NCBI RefSeq assembly: GCF_040932005.1 | Contig: NZ_CP162414.1 | Span: 2,321,501 to 2,385,500, forward strand | Length of the DNA stretch: 64,000 bases | From: Aestuariibius sp. HNIBRBA575 | GTDB taxonomy: Bacteria > Pseudomonadota > Alphaproteobacteria > Rhodobacterales > Rhodobacteraceae | Reading direction: 5' to 3' | In this document: positions 17,277 through 24,851 of the stretch, piece after piece | How positions within the stretch are numbered: position 1 is the first letter of the stretch | Layout of the letters: every line of letters begins with the position of its first letter | The notes under the pieces: model-generated | What the model saw: only the letters and a program-made list of their open reading frames with translations | Database searches by the model: none | Told to the model about the DNA's origin: nothing | Made by a program: the position numbers and the translations under genes

Positions 17277-18251
17277 TTACCCGTCTCTGGCCGCCGCAAA
17301 AACCGCATCTATCACCTTCTGCGTGCCTTTCGCCTGTTCAAGTGACCACGCAAATGCCGCTTCGCCACGGATTGCCCGGCCAAAGGCTTCGACTTGCAAC
17401 ACATAGTGATCCACCCCGGGGAAACGTTCGACCCGCAGCCCAAGATCAGGCTGATGCAATTCAATCCGAGCCTCACCATACACATTTGCATTAAACGGAG
17501 CAGATAATCGGATGACACCATTTGTGCCATGAAACGTCATTTGCTGATAGGCATGCATCCGCATGGAATTGACCCAATGCGCTGAAAAATCTGGGAATTT
17601 CGCAGAAACGCGCGCAATCACGTCGACGCCATTTTCATAAGTGAGGTCAACATGGCTGATCTCAGGCTCTTGGCCGGTGACCCAGCGCGTCGCGCCGTAG
17701 GTGTACACCCCGATGTCCCGAATGCCGCCACCCCCCATATCAGCGTTGTGCCGGATATTCTGCGTATCGGCCGAGTTATCAAAGCTAAACGCCCCATCCA
17801 CATGCGCCAATTTGCCAATCGCCCCGTCCTGCACCAATTGCTGCACACGCTGCCATTGGGGATGATGCACGATCATGTAAGCTTCGCAGGCTTGCAGGCC
17901 TGTTTCTTCGCGTTTGGCGATCAAGGCATCGATTTGATCCGCCCTAAGCGCAATTGGTTTTTCACAAAGAACATGTTTGCCCGCATCCATCGCCTTTTGG
18001 GTCCATTCCACATGCAAATGGTTGGGCAAAGGGATGTAAACCGCGTCGATCTGGTCAGAATTCAACAGGGCTTCGTAATCTGAAAACACTTGTAAATCAG
18101 GTGCAAATGCCTGAAATGGCTCGGCCTTTTCAGGGTTGGAGGTTGCCAATGCAGACAGGCTTGCACCTTCGGCAAAATGGATCGCGCGTGCCATATGTTT
18201 GCGCGCGAAGTTCGATGCGCCAAGCACGCCCCAGCGGATGGTATCACTCAT
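17277..18251 (-). CDS. Gfo/Idh/MocA family NAD(P)-dependent oxidoreductase
   Basis: The 324-residue protein has an N-terminal Rossmann fold (RWGVLGASNFARKHM at about 5-20) and the family motif CEKPIALRADQ near residue 92, whose Lys is catalytic. The C-terminal alpha/beta domain carries GGGGIRDIGVYTYGATRW near 170. Members oxidise or reduce sugars, inositols or trans-dihydrodiols. The MGGGGIRDIG pattern groups it with dimeric dihydrodiol dehydrogenase / glucose-fructose oxidoreductase-like enzymes, but the substrate cannot be read from sequence. Start 18251 (MSDTIRW) is preferred over 18302. Confidence 0.88.
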   Translation of the reverse strand: MSDTIRWGVLGASNFARKHMARAIHFAEGASLSALATSNPEKAEPFQAFAPDLQVFSDYEALLNSDQIDAVYIPLPNHLHVEWTQKAMDAGKHVLCEKPIALRADQIDALIAKREETGLQACEAYMIVHHPQWQRVQQLVQDGAIGKLAHVDGAFSFDNSADTQNIRHNADMGGGGIRDIGVYTYGATRWVTGQEPEISHVDLTYENGVDVIARVSAKFPDFSAHWVNSMRMHAYQQMTFHGTNGVIRLSAPFNANVYGEARIELHQPDLGLRVERFPGVDHYVLQVEAFGRAIRGEAAFAWSLEQAKGTQKVIDAVFAAARDG

Positions 18252-18308
18252 TGGTTTCTCCCTGATTTGGCGGGATGTTAGCGCAAACTTCAGCGAGAAC
18301 AAGCAAAA

Positions 18309-18331
18309 GCCCCGTCGGGAGGAAACGGGGC
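18309..18331 (-). terminator. Rho-independent terminator of rpoH
   Basis: On the minus strand a 7-bp stem GCCCCGT/ACGGGGC is followed by TTTTGCTT, starting 22 bases after the rpoH stop. Confidence 0.8.
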
Positions 18332-18352
18332 CCTTGTCGGGACATACAGATT

Positions 18353-19249
18353 TTAGGCGTTGGCCATCATTCCGTTTTCACGTGCCAATTCGGTCATGCG
18401 TTTTTGCAGTTTTTCAAATGCACGCACTTCGATCTGACGAATGCGTTCGCGGCTGACGCTGTATTGGTTGGACAATTCTTCCAATGTCACAACTTCGTCC
18501 TGCAAACGACGTTGGACCAGAATATCCTTTTCACGGTCATTCAGAACCGACATGGATTCCGCCAGCAATTCGCGGCGCGTGTCCAATTCGTCTTTGGCTT
18601 CATAATCACCGGCCTGATCCGCGCTCTCATCTTCGAGCCAATCCTGCCATTGCGTCGCACTTTCGCCGTCCGAACCAACCATCGCGTTCAGTGACGCATC
18701 CCCACCAGACAAACGGCGGTTCATCGACACAACTTCGGTTTCGGTCACACCCAGATCTGTCGCGATTTTTGCAACGTTTTCAGGGCGCAGATCGCCGTCT
18801 TCCATGGCGCCAAGGCGGTTTTTCGCTTTGCGCAGATTAAAGAACAGCTTTTTCTGGGCTGATGTCGTGCCCAATTTCACCAAGCTCCAGGACCGCAGCA
18901 CATATTCCTGAATGGATGCACGGATCCACCACATGGCATAGGTCGCCAAACGGAACCCTTTTTCTGGGTCGAACCGTTTCACAGCCTGCATCAGGCCGAC
19001 ATTCGCCTCAGAAATCACCTCGGCTTGGGGCAAGCCGTAACCACGATAGCCCATGGCGATTTTCGCAGCCAAACGCAGGTGCGATGTGACCAATTGGTGG
19101 GCTGCATCACTGTCTTCGCGATCAACCCATGCTTTGGCCAGCATGTATTCCTGTTCTGGTTCCAACATAGGAAACCGGCGGATTTCCTGAAGATAACGAT
19201 TCAGTCCCTGTTCCGGTGACGGGGCTGGCAAATTCTTATATGTACTCAT
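18353..19249 (-). CDS. rpoH: RNA polymerase heat-shock sigma factor sigma-32
   Basis: This 298-residue group 3 sigma factor has region 2 (SEANVGLMQAVKRFDPEKGFRLATYAMWWIRASIQEYVLRSWSLVK at about 80-130) directly followed by the RpoH box QKKLFFNLRKAKNRL. The box separates RpoH from other sigmas. Region 4 ends with [20 protein letters not shown]. It directs heat-shock and, in Rhodobacteraceae, part of the oxidative-stress transcription. A strong ribosome site (GGGAGGG) precedes the start. Downstream of rluD in the same direction with a 204-base gap, it probably has its own promoter. Confidence 0.97.
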   Translation of the reverse strand: MSTYKNLPAPSPEQGLNRYLQEIRRFPMLEPEQEYMLAKAWVDREDSDAAHQLVTSHLRLAAKIAMGYRGYGLPQAEVISEANVGLMQAVKRFDPEKGFRLATYAMWWIRASIQEYVLRSWSLVKLGTTSAQKKLFFNLRKAKNRLGAMEDGDLRPENVAKIATDLGVTETEVVSMNRRLSGGDASLNAMVGSDGESATQWQDWLEDESADQAGDYEAKDELDTRRELLAESMSVLNDREKDILVQRRLQDEVVTLEELSNQYSVSRERIRQIEVRAFEKLQKRMTELARENGMMANA

Positions 19250-19285
19250 CTCTATGTCCCTCCCTATGTTTATCGGGTTAACATC

Positions 19286-19314
19286 TATTTGGTGGCGCTA
19301 ACGACTATTTCAAG
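19286..19314 (-). promoter_or_regulatory. possible sigma-32 promoter of rpoH
   Basis: On the minus strand CTTGAAA (19314-19308), a 12-base spacer and CCACCAAATAG (19295-19285) resemble the sigma-32 consensus CTTGAAA-N11-16-CCCCATNT. Transcription would start about 30 bases before the rpoH ATG. The -35 matches exactly, the -10 only partly. Confidence 0.35.
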
Positions 19315-19453
19315 ACCGTTTAGTTTACTTTTCTTTATTATCTATGAATGCGCGGCGATGAAATGAAAAGCCACGTTTCCGTGCGCTCACGCACATGCGA
19401 CGCGCTGAAACAAAGAGAGTTGCCCCTCTTGAAATAGAAATTCGGTGTTGGAA

Positions 19454-20488
19454 TTAGGTTTTGGCCTGCGGACGCGCCTGCAGGGCGGCCACCAGATCGG
19501 CCATATCTTGGGGCATGGGGGCCTCAAAGCTGAGATGGTCGCCAGAAACCGGGTGTTCAAACCCCAAAGTTGCCGCATGCAGAGCCTGTCGCGGGAAATT
19601 GCGCGCGGCCACAGCCCCGGCTTCGCCCGCCACTTTGACGTTCAGTTTACGTTTGCCACCATAAACCGGATCCCCAATCAAACTGTGCCCACAATGGGCC
19701 ATATGTACGCGAATTTGGTGGGTGCGGCCGGTTTCCAGCCAACATTCGATCAAAGCCGCCACACCGAAATCTTCCATGATACGGGCGCGTGTGACAGCGT
19801 GACGACCATTGTGCCAAACAACCTGCTGTTTCTGGCGGTCATGTTTATGGCGCGCCAGATGGGTCTGAATTTTCAGGATATTTGCCGATTCAAAGCTGGT
19901 CCCTCGGATGCCGCGCAGGCGCGGATCATAGGCGTCTGGCACACCATAACACACGGCATGGTAATGGCGGATCACAGTGTGAGCTTCGAATTGGGCCGCC
20001 AGCCCATGATGGGCGCGATCCGATTTGGCCGAGACCAGCAACCCGGTCGTTTCTTTGTCGATCCGATGCACGATCCCGGGGCGTTTGGACCCACCAACCC
20101 CTGACAGGCTGTCACCGCAATGATGGATCAGCGCGTTTACCAACGTGCCACCGGGCGTGCCGGGTGCGGGATGCACCACCATGCCGGACGGCTTATTGAT
20201 CACAATCAGATCGTCATCCTCAAACACCACATCCAGTGGGATGTCTTCGGGGCCGATATGGCTTTCTTCGGCGGTATCCACCTGCACTTGGATCGCGTCA
20301 TCCTCGTCCAACTTGGCCCGTGCATCGGTCACAACAACGCCATTCACCGTCACCGCCCCGGCTTCGATCAATTTCGCCAAACGGGACCGGCTGAGGGATG
20401 CCTGTTCTGGCACATCCCGCGAAAGCGCCTTATCAAGACGTTTGGGCGGGTCCGCCTGAATGGTAAATGACACGAAAGTAGTGCCCAT
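19454..20488 (-). CDS. rluD: RluA/RluD family 23S rRNA pseudouridine synthase
   Basis: The 344-residue protein has an N-terminal S4 domain (about 15-75, RLDKALSRDVPEQASLSRSRLAKLIEAG) and the pseudouridine synthase catalytic motif GIVHRIDKETTGLLV near residue 138, with the essential Asp. The family-typical TGRTHQIRVHMAHCGHSLIGDPVYGG is near 257. It likely modifies helix 69 of 23S rRNA (RluD) or a related site. It lies upstream of rpoH, a common alphaproteobacterial arrangement. The start has a good AGGAGC site 7 bases upstream, located inside the divergent DUF6476 gene. Confidence 0.93.
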   Translation of the reverse strand: MGTTFVSFTIQADPPKRLDKALSRDVPEQASLSRSRLAKLIEAGAVTVNGVVVTDARAKLDEDDAIQVQVDTAEESHIGPEDIPLDVVFEDDDLIVINKPSGMVVHPAPGTPGGTLVNALIHHCGDSLSGVGGSKRPGIVHRIDKETTGLLVSAKSDRAHHGLAAQFEAHTVIRHYHAVCYGVPDAYDPRLRGIRGTSFESANILKIQTHLARHKHDRQKQQVVWHNGRHAVTRARIMEDFGVAALIECWLETGRTHQIRVHMAHCGHSLIGDPVYGGKRKLNVKVAGEAGAVAARNFPRQALHAATLGFEHPVSGDHLSFEAPMPQDMADLVAALQARPQAKT

Positions 20489-20792
20489 GAACGAAGCTCC
20501 TGAAGAAATCGACCTGCCGCCGCAACTGACCTATCTCAGGCGGCTTGTGACGGCGATGTCGGTTGTGATGATCACCGGGTTCTTAGTCTTGATTGTCTCG
20601 CTTGTCATCCGTTTGAATCGCGATCCGTTGCCTTTGCCAGAACAAATCACCCTGCCCGCCGGGATTTCCCCCGTGGCATTCACCCAGGGCGAGGATTGGT
20701 TTGCCGTGGTCACGTCGGATGATCACATCCTGATCTATGATCGCCTGACTGGTAAACTGCGCCAAGACGTTTTGGTTGCGCCCGCACAATAA
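20487..20792 (+). CDS. DUF6476 single-pass membrane protein
   Basis: The protein has 101 residues with a cytoplasmic proline-rich start (about 1-20), one transmembrane helix (about 22-48, VTAMSVVMITGFLVLIVSLVIRL) and a periplasmic beta-like domain (QITLPAGISPVAFTQGEDWFAVVTSDDHILIYDRLTG). I recognise this as the DUF6476 family seen beside rluD/rpoH in Rhodobacteraceae; function is unknown. Its ATG shares the CATG at 20486-20489 with the divergent rluD start. An in-frame ATG at 20460 is possible but has no ribosome site. Confidence 0.8.
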   Translation: MNEAPEEIDLPPQLTYLRRLVTAMSVVMITGFLVLIVSLVIRLNRDPLPLPEQITLPAGISPVAFTQGEDWFAVVTSDDHILIYDRLTGKLRQDVLVAPAQ

Positions 20793-20844
20793 GGGCGCCC
20801 CATCCGCAGTTCGAAATATCAGGTAACCGTCCCCAAGTGGGAAA

Positions 20845-20921
20845 TGGTACCGCCTCCCCGGCTTGAACGGGGGACCCCTGGTTCCACAAACCAGTGCTCT
20901 AACCAACTGAGCTAAGGCGGC
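20845..20921 (-). tRNA. tRNA-His (GTG anticodon)
   Basis: A 77-base cloverleaf on the minus strand begins GCCGCCTTAGCTCAG, has the anticodon stem-loop CTGGT-TTGTGGA-ACCAG (anticodon GTG), a TTCAAGC T-loop and an encoded CCA. The acceptor stem closes with G1-U72 and an A73 discriminator, and the base before G1 would pair with A73 only as a non-canonical pair. Alphaproteobacteria are known to have lost the universal extra G-1 of tRNA-His and to carry A73, which fits this gene. Confidence 0.96.
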
Positions 20922-20930
20922 ACTGGCGCG

Positions 20931-20959
20931 GAATTACCGTCTGATTCCACCAATTGCAA
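20931..20959 (-). promoter_or_regulatory. predicted promoter of tRNA-His
   Basis: On the minus strand TTGCAA (20959-20954), a 17-base spacer and TAATTC (20936-20931) give a start near 20924, three bases before the mature tRNA 5' end. Confidence 0.55.
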
Positions 20960-21001
20960 GACCTGATCTGACATTCCTTTGTTACAAGTCTTGCCAATTG
21001 G
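20950..21001. repeat. inverted repeat holding two divergent -35 elements
   Basis: CCAATTGCAAGAC (20950-20962) and GTCTTGCCAATTGG (20988-21001) are inverted copies differing by one inserted base, with 25 bases between. The left arm contains the tRNA-His -35. The right arm contains TTGCCA, which is 18 bases from TATCGA at 21015, a plausible promoter for the DUF6324 gene. Confidence 0.6.
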
Positions 21002-21048
21002 CCCCTGGCCGCGCTATCGAACCGCCTTATCAGACCATGAGGGCCAAA

Positions 21049-21246
21049 ATGAGCATCAATACAGAACGCGATATCGAAGCGAATATGCAAATCGGACCGA
21101 CCGATCAGGGCATGGTGCGAATCTTTATTCAGGCAGGTGATCTCGAAATTCCGATGGATTTCGATCCCGAAGAGGCTGATGAAATCGCTGAAGAGATCAA
21201 AGCCGCGGCCATGGCCGCCGGTGCCGTCGCTAAGAAGAACGGCTAA
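21049..21246 (+). CDS. DUF6324 small protein
   Basis: This 65-residue protein has an acidic beta-rich core (GMVRIFIQAGDLEIPMDFDPEEADEIAEEIKAAAMAAG). I recognise it as the DUF6324 family of Rhodobacteraceae, with no known function. GAGGG 7 bases upstream decides for ATG 21049 over the in-frame ATGs at 20998 and 21037. Its last 17 bases overlap the end of the convergent mmcB gene. Confidence 0.8.
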   Translation: MSINTERDIEANMQIGPTDQGMVRIFIQAGDLEIPMDFDPEEADEIAEEIKAAAMAAGAVAKKNG

Positions 21247-21694
21247 ATCCCGGATCGCGCGCTGCATGGGCCCTAAGGGCGGCGTGGCGCGCAAATTTCT
21301 GCACCATGACCTTACGGCGTGCGGGGGCCAGTTTGTCCTCTGGCGCCATGCGCAGAATCTCTGCACCATATTGATCGCCAATGATCAATCCTGTGCCTTC
21401 GGGCAGCAATTCCACCGGAAAATCCTGATCCACGGCCCAGAAAAACCGGTCACACCATTCCAAATAATTGTGCCATTTATTGTCAGACTGAAAATCCGCG
21501 CGGCTGGATTTGCATTCGATCACCCAAATTTCGCCTTTGGGACCTAATCCCATAACATCAACGCGCAATCCGGATGTGGGCACCAATTCCTCGACCGATA
21601 CAAAATTATGATCCAGCAAATGCCGGCACACACCACGCGCCAGCAATTGACCCGGCATTAAGTCTTGTTTGATGTCTGTTTCTAGCTCACCCAT
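21230..21694 (-). CDS. mmcB: MmcB family DNA repair protein
   Basis: The 154-residue protein has a PD-(D/E)xK nuclease-like core: LRVDVMGLGPKGEIWVIECKSSRADF at about 45-70, with the D...E-x-K pattern, and DRFFWAVDQDFPVELLPEGTGLIIGD after it. In Caulobacter MmcB belongs to a mitomycin C-induced repair regulon, which is the basis of the family name. The start is taken at MGELETD (21694); the frame stays open to 21733. No LexA box was found by eye. Confidence 0.8.
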   Translation of the reverse strand: MGELETDIKQDLMPGQLLARGVCRHLLDHNFVSVEELVPTSGLRVDVMGLGPKGEIWVIECKSSRADFQSDNKWHNYLEWCDRFFWAVDQDFPVELLPEGTGLIIGDQYGAEILRMAPEDKLAPARRKVMVQKFARHAALRAHAARDPGFSRSS

Positions 21695-21818
21695 ATCCAA
21701 GACATGAACGAAAGGTGAACAAAATTCAAGCAATTGATCACATCATCCAAAACAAATCTGCGTCAGCAGTTTTTGTCGCCCCTTGTAACGGCGCGCGACA
21801 AACGCTACCTCAACAGAC

Positions 21819-21980
21819 GGCGGGCTTCTGCTCTTCTCGTATCAATGGTGTACGTTCCAGTGGCCTTAAGCAAATCCGAGGGAGCTGGCTCTGTTCTGGT
21901 CCAGGCCTGATTATCTGGCGCCCACCTGTACATACAGGTCCTCGGGAATATAAACACCAACGGCTGCTGCGGTTCCCGCC
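21819..21980 (+). ncRNA. ssrS: candidate 6S RNA
   Basis: The 301-base gap between mmcB and the next minus-strand gene contains a structured stretch. An outer pairing GGCGGG (21819-21824)/CCCGCC (21975-21980) and an inner one TGGTGT (21846-21851)/ACACCA (21954-21959) close a long irregular helix. Inside are GGCCT/AGGCC (21862-21866/21903-21907) and a hairpin ACCTGT-ACAT-ACAGGT (21924-21939) on the 3' side. This matches the 6S plan of closing stem, large bubble with a small 3' hairpin, and terminal stem. The length is also typical at about 160 bases. 6S RNA binds the sigma-70 holoenzyme as a promoter mimic. Identity is by architecture and recall of alphaproteobacterial 6S wording; ends and strand are not certain. 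Confidence 0.55.
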
Positions 21981-21995
21981 ACCTTACCCCAGCCT

Positions 21996-22340
21996 TTAGC
22001 GTCGATTGCCCAGCTGGCGATCAACCTTTGAATTTTGTTTGGCCATCGCGGGCACCGGGATAGGGGCGCCCAGATGGGTTGGAATAGATTTGCCACGTCC
22101 GCCCCGATCATCATCCGATTTCTGCGCCATCCCCATAATTGCAATTGCAAATTGCACCCCAGAAAACACAATCCCGTTGAACACCCACAACATTATGACC
22201 GCGATCGTTCCGCCAGATGTGTGACTGACCAAATGCCACAGATTGGCGACATTCAGATACATCAACGCGCCAACAAACGCTGCGGAAATTGCAAATCCGG
22301 TCAGCACTTGGCGAATATAAAGCTGGATCAGTTTTGGCAT
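21996..22340 (-). CDS. small inner-membrane protein of unknown function
   Basis: This 114-residue protein has two clear transmembrane segments (about 10-40, VLTGFAISAAFVGALMYLNVANLWHLV, and 45-70, TIAVIMLWVFNGIVFSGVQFAIAIMG). A basic, proline-containing cytoplasmic tail follows. The start at 22340 (MPKLIQLYIRQVL) is preferred because AAGG lies about 10 bases upstream. I recognise no family beyond small Rhodobacteraceae membrane proteins. Confidence 0.75.
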   Translation of the reverse strand: MPKLIQLYIRQVLTGFAISAAFVGALMYLNVANLWHLVSHTSGGTIAVIMLWVFNGIVFSGVQFAIAIMGMAQKSDDDRGGRGKSIPTHLGAPIPVPAMAKQNSKVDRQLGNRR

Positions 22341-22423
22341 CGAAATCGAACCTTTCCGAGATACATTTGACATGAAACATATCTCAGCCATTCAGCAGCA
22401 AAAGGGTTAATCTTTCGATAAGC

Positions 22424-23059
22424 CTAGTCTTTTCGCCGCACCTTACGCATCAAACGGCGGTTTACACGCACGGCTTCGTCCAGAACCGTCCCAAATCGCC
22501 AGCCTTTTAGATATAAATAGCCCGACCCGCCGCCGATACTGGCCCCAATCACGTCGACAATCAGGTCCCACATTGTATCCATCAGGCCCGATTTCTGCAT
22601 GTTCAAGCCAAACGCCAAATCCATCAAAAATTCAAAGATTTCCCAAACGGCCCCGATGCTGACGGCGATGCAAAACCCGATAAACCCCATGGCAATCGGT
22701 GGGGCTGCGTAGTCTTCGCCTTCGAAAATGAGCAGGGCAAACAGAAACCCCGCCAGACCGAACCCCATCGCAGATCCACCATGCAGCAGCACGTCCCACC
22801 ACGGATACCGTTCATAAAAATCAAAGACTTCGCCCAGAAAAAGCGACGCGAACAAGAACACAACAATCGCAGCAAAGAAGCTGGCAGGCAGATGCACATG
22901 CAAACGCCGCACCAATATCAAAGGTGCAATTGACAGGCCCAACGTGACCAAAGACACAAAGGCGACGCTCCAGCGTTGCTGGGTCACGCTTAACAATATC
23001 GCAGCGACAAGCACGGCCCAAATCAGCCAGACCAGAACGGGTTGATGTGAACGTAACAT
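22424..23059 (-). CDS. YjdF/DUF2238-like polytopic membrane protein
   Basis: The 211-residue protein has about six transmembrane segments. Conserved-looking polar motifs lie between them: DFYERYPWWDVLLHGGSAMGFGLAGF near residue 85, AVWEIFEFLMDLAFG near 135 and DTMWDLIVDVIGASIGG near 165. The last motif (D-x2-x2-D near the last helix) is typical of the DUF2238 family. Function is unknown. Start 23059 is preferred over 23134. It is divergent from the EEP hydrolase with 78 bases between. Confidence 0.7.
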   Translation of the reverse strand: MLRSHQPVLVWLIWAVLVAAILLSVTQQRWSVAFVSLVTLGLSIAPLILVRRLHVHLPASFFAAIVVFLFASLFLGEVFDFYERYPWWDVLLHGGSAMGFGLAGFLFALLIFEGEDYAAPPIAMGFIGFCIAVSIGAVWEIFEFLMDLAFGLNMQKSGLMDTMWDLIVDVIGASIGGGSGYLYLKGWRFGTVLDEAVRVNRRLMRKVRRKD

Positions 23060-23137
23060 GCCCGAAACATAGGTTTTACGCCCCCCTGGCGCAATCGTCA
23101 CAATGACACAGGCCCAAGGGTTTGCTAGAATCAAAGC

Positions 23138-23851
23138 ATGACTTTTTCTTTGAAAATAGCCAGTTACAACATTCGAAAATGTATCGGCACCGATCGGCGC
23201 AGACGACCGATGCGGGTGTTAGAGGTGATCAAAGACCTGAGCGCCGATATCGTTATTTTGCAAGAAGCAGATCGTCGGCTTGGTGCGCGTCCATCGGCCA
23301 TTCCGATGGGGCGGATCACAGCCCAAACCGGGCTGCGCGCCTTGTCTGTGGCGGCCAACGATGTGTCTCTGGGCTGGCATGGCAACGCGGTATTGATGGC
23401 AGACGCTGTCACGATGCAAGACGTGCAATTGCTCGACCTGCCGGGATTAGAGCCGCGGGGGGCGGCGATATTGGATTTGCACCTGCATGGGCAGGATTTC
23501 AGGCTGGTCGCAACACATCTGGGCCTGATGCGGCGCTATCGGCATCAACAATTGCGCCATATTTTAGATGCATTGGCGACCCTGCCACCCTGCCCCACGT
23601 TGATTGCGGGGGACTTTAACGAATGGTCAGATCACAAAGGGTTCGAAATTCTGGATCAGGATTTTGATATCCTGTCACCGGGGCGATCCTATCATGCATC
23701 CCGGCCCATCGCCGCGCTGGATAAAATCGCCTATTCAAACGATTGGCAGGTTTTAGAGGGGGGTGTGGTGCAACACGGGTTGGCCCGCATTGCATCAGAT
23801 CATTTGCCCATTTGGGCGCAGTTGGCAGTGACTGCCACCTTAGCGGATTAA
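23138..23851 (+). CDS. endonuclease/exonuclease/phosphatase (EEP) family protein
   Basis: This is a 237-residue metal-dependent phosphoesterase. The family elements appear in order: ASYNIRKC (Asn) at about 8-15, IVILQEADRR (Glu) near 40, VATHLGL near 128, IAGDFNEW (Asp-Asn) near 155 and SDHLPIWAQL (Asp-His) near 222. The fold is shared by AP endonucleases, DNase I and phospholipid phosphodiesterases, so the substrate cannot be told. There is no signal peptide, so it is likely cytoplasmic. It ends in a 4-base overlap with convergent nusB. Confidence 0.85.
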   Translation: MTFSLKIASYNIRKCIGTDRRRRPMRVLEVIKDLSADIVILQEADRRLGARPSAIPMGRITAQTGLRALSVAANDVSLGWHGNAVLMADAVTMQDVQLLDLPGLEPRGAAILDLHLHGQDFRLVATHLGLMRRYRHQQLRHILDALATLPPCPTLIAGDFNEWSDHKGFEILDQDFDILSPGRSYHASRPIAALDKIAYSNDWQVLEGGVVQHGLARIASDHLPIWAQLAVTATLAD

Positions 23852-24315
23852 AACGCTTCTGGGCGGGCTTCGCGGGCCATGTGATCCAGCACCGCATTGA
23901 CGAACTTAGATTCTTTGCCATCGGGGAAAAAGGCCGTGCAGACATCCATAAACTCAACGATCACCACTTTGGGTGGCGTGGTTGAATGGGTCAGTTCGGC
24001 ACCAGCCGCGCGAAACAAGGCGCGCAAAGTGGGATCAATCCGGGCAATCGGCCATTTCGCAACCAAAGCACGGTCGGTCATTTGGTCAATTTCAGCCTGA
24101 TAATTCACAGCATCATCCACGGTTTTGCGGAAATGTTTGCTATCGCCTTCGATCATTTCGTCGCCTTCATAGATGGCGCCGAAACGGTGGTTTTCAAATT
24201 CTACCAGAATATGTTCGACGGTCTGGCCCGAGGCCTCCATCTGAAAAAGCGCCTGAACGGAATAAAGCCGGGCGGCGCTGCGCATTTTGCGTTTGTCGTT
24301 GTTAGATAGGGTCAT
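23848..24315 (-). CDS. nusB: transcription antitermination factor NusB
   Basis: This 155-residue all-helical RNA-binding protein has the family start RSAARLYSVQALFQME near residue 12 and the conserved end pattern PPKVVIVEFMDVCTAFF...KFVNAVLDHMA. With NusE (S10) it binds boxA for rRNA antitermination. It overlaps ribH by 4 bases (ATGA), so the two are translationally coupled; the rib-nusB linkage is widespread in proteobacteria. Confidence 0.96.
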   Translation of the reverse strand: MTLSNNDKRKMRSAARLYSVQALFQMEASGQTVEHILVEFENHRFGAIYEGDEMIEGDSKHFRKTVDDAVNYQAEIDQMTDRALVAKWPIARIDPTLRALFRAAGAELTHSTTPPKVVIVEFMDVCTAFFPDGKESKFVNAVLDHMAREARPEAF

Positions 24316-24851
24316 GCGGTGGTTTTGCCATCTGTGTTGCCAGCAAGCAGGATGTCAGCGTTAAAGCCCACCCGTTTTTGCGAAGCGCCCCATTTACGAG
24401 AGAGTGCGATCAGGTGCAAGGCCGCAGCGGCCGCGCCGCCACCTTTGTTTTGATCAGCAGGGTCCGCGCGCACCTCTGCTTGGGTCTGGTTTTCAACCGT
24501 CAGGATGCCATTGCCGATGCACAGCCCCTGCAAGCCCAGCAGCTGGATCGCGCGGGAACTGTCGTTGCACACCGTGTCATAATGGGTGGTTTCGCCCCGG
24601 ATGACACAGCCCAGCGCCACATAGCCATCAAAGTTGGACATACGTTCGGCAATGCCAATGGCGGTGGGGATTTCCAACGCGCCGGGCACTTCGACCACTT
24701 CATAGGTACCGCCCGCCGCTTCGATTTCGGCCTTGGCGCCGGTGATCATATTGTCGGCGATGTCTTTGTAATAGGGGGACACAACGATCAGCACTTTGAC
24801 CGGTTTGTCGAATTCTGGGCGGGGAATGATGTAATGTGATGCGCCAGCCAT
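24312..24851 (-). CDS. ribH: 6,7-dimethyl-8-ribityllumazine synthase
   Basis: The 179-residue enzyme condenses 5-amino-6-ribitylaminouracil with dihydroxybutanone phosphate. The family motifs are VVSPYYKDIADNMITGA near the start, EVPGALEIPTAI near 60 and the GCVIRGETTHYDTVC block near 83. The usual start motif 'ARFN' is replaced by 'SPYYKD', and the C-terminus adds about 20 residues beyond the core. It is coupled on both sides: TAATG overlap with ribBX and ATGA overlap with nusB. Confidence 0.96.
   Translation of the reverse strand: MAGASHYIIPRPEFDKPVKVLIVVSPYYKDIADNMITGAKAEIEAAGGTYEVVEVPGALEIPTAIGIAERMSNFDGYVALGCVIRGETTHYDTVCNDSSRAIQLLGLQGLCIGNGILTVENQTQAEVRADPADQNKGGGAAAAALHLIALSRKWGASQKRVGFNADILLAGNTDGKTTA

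Noticed and set aside
21715..21999. 94-codon plus-strand frame in the mmcB gap
   Set aside because: It lies across the candidate 6S RNA, lacks a ribosome site and its product has no pattern of a real protein.
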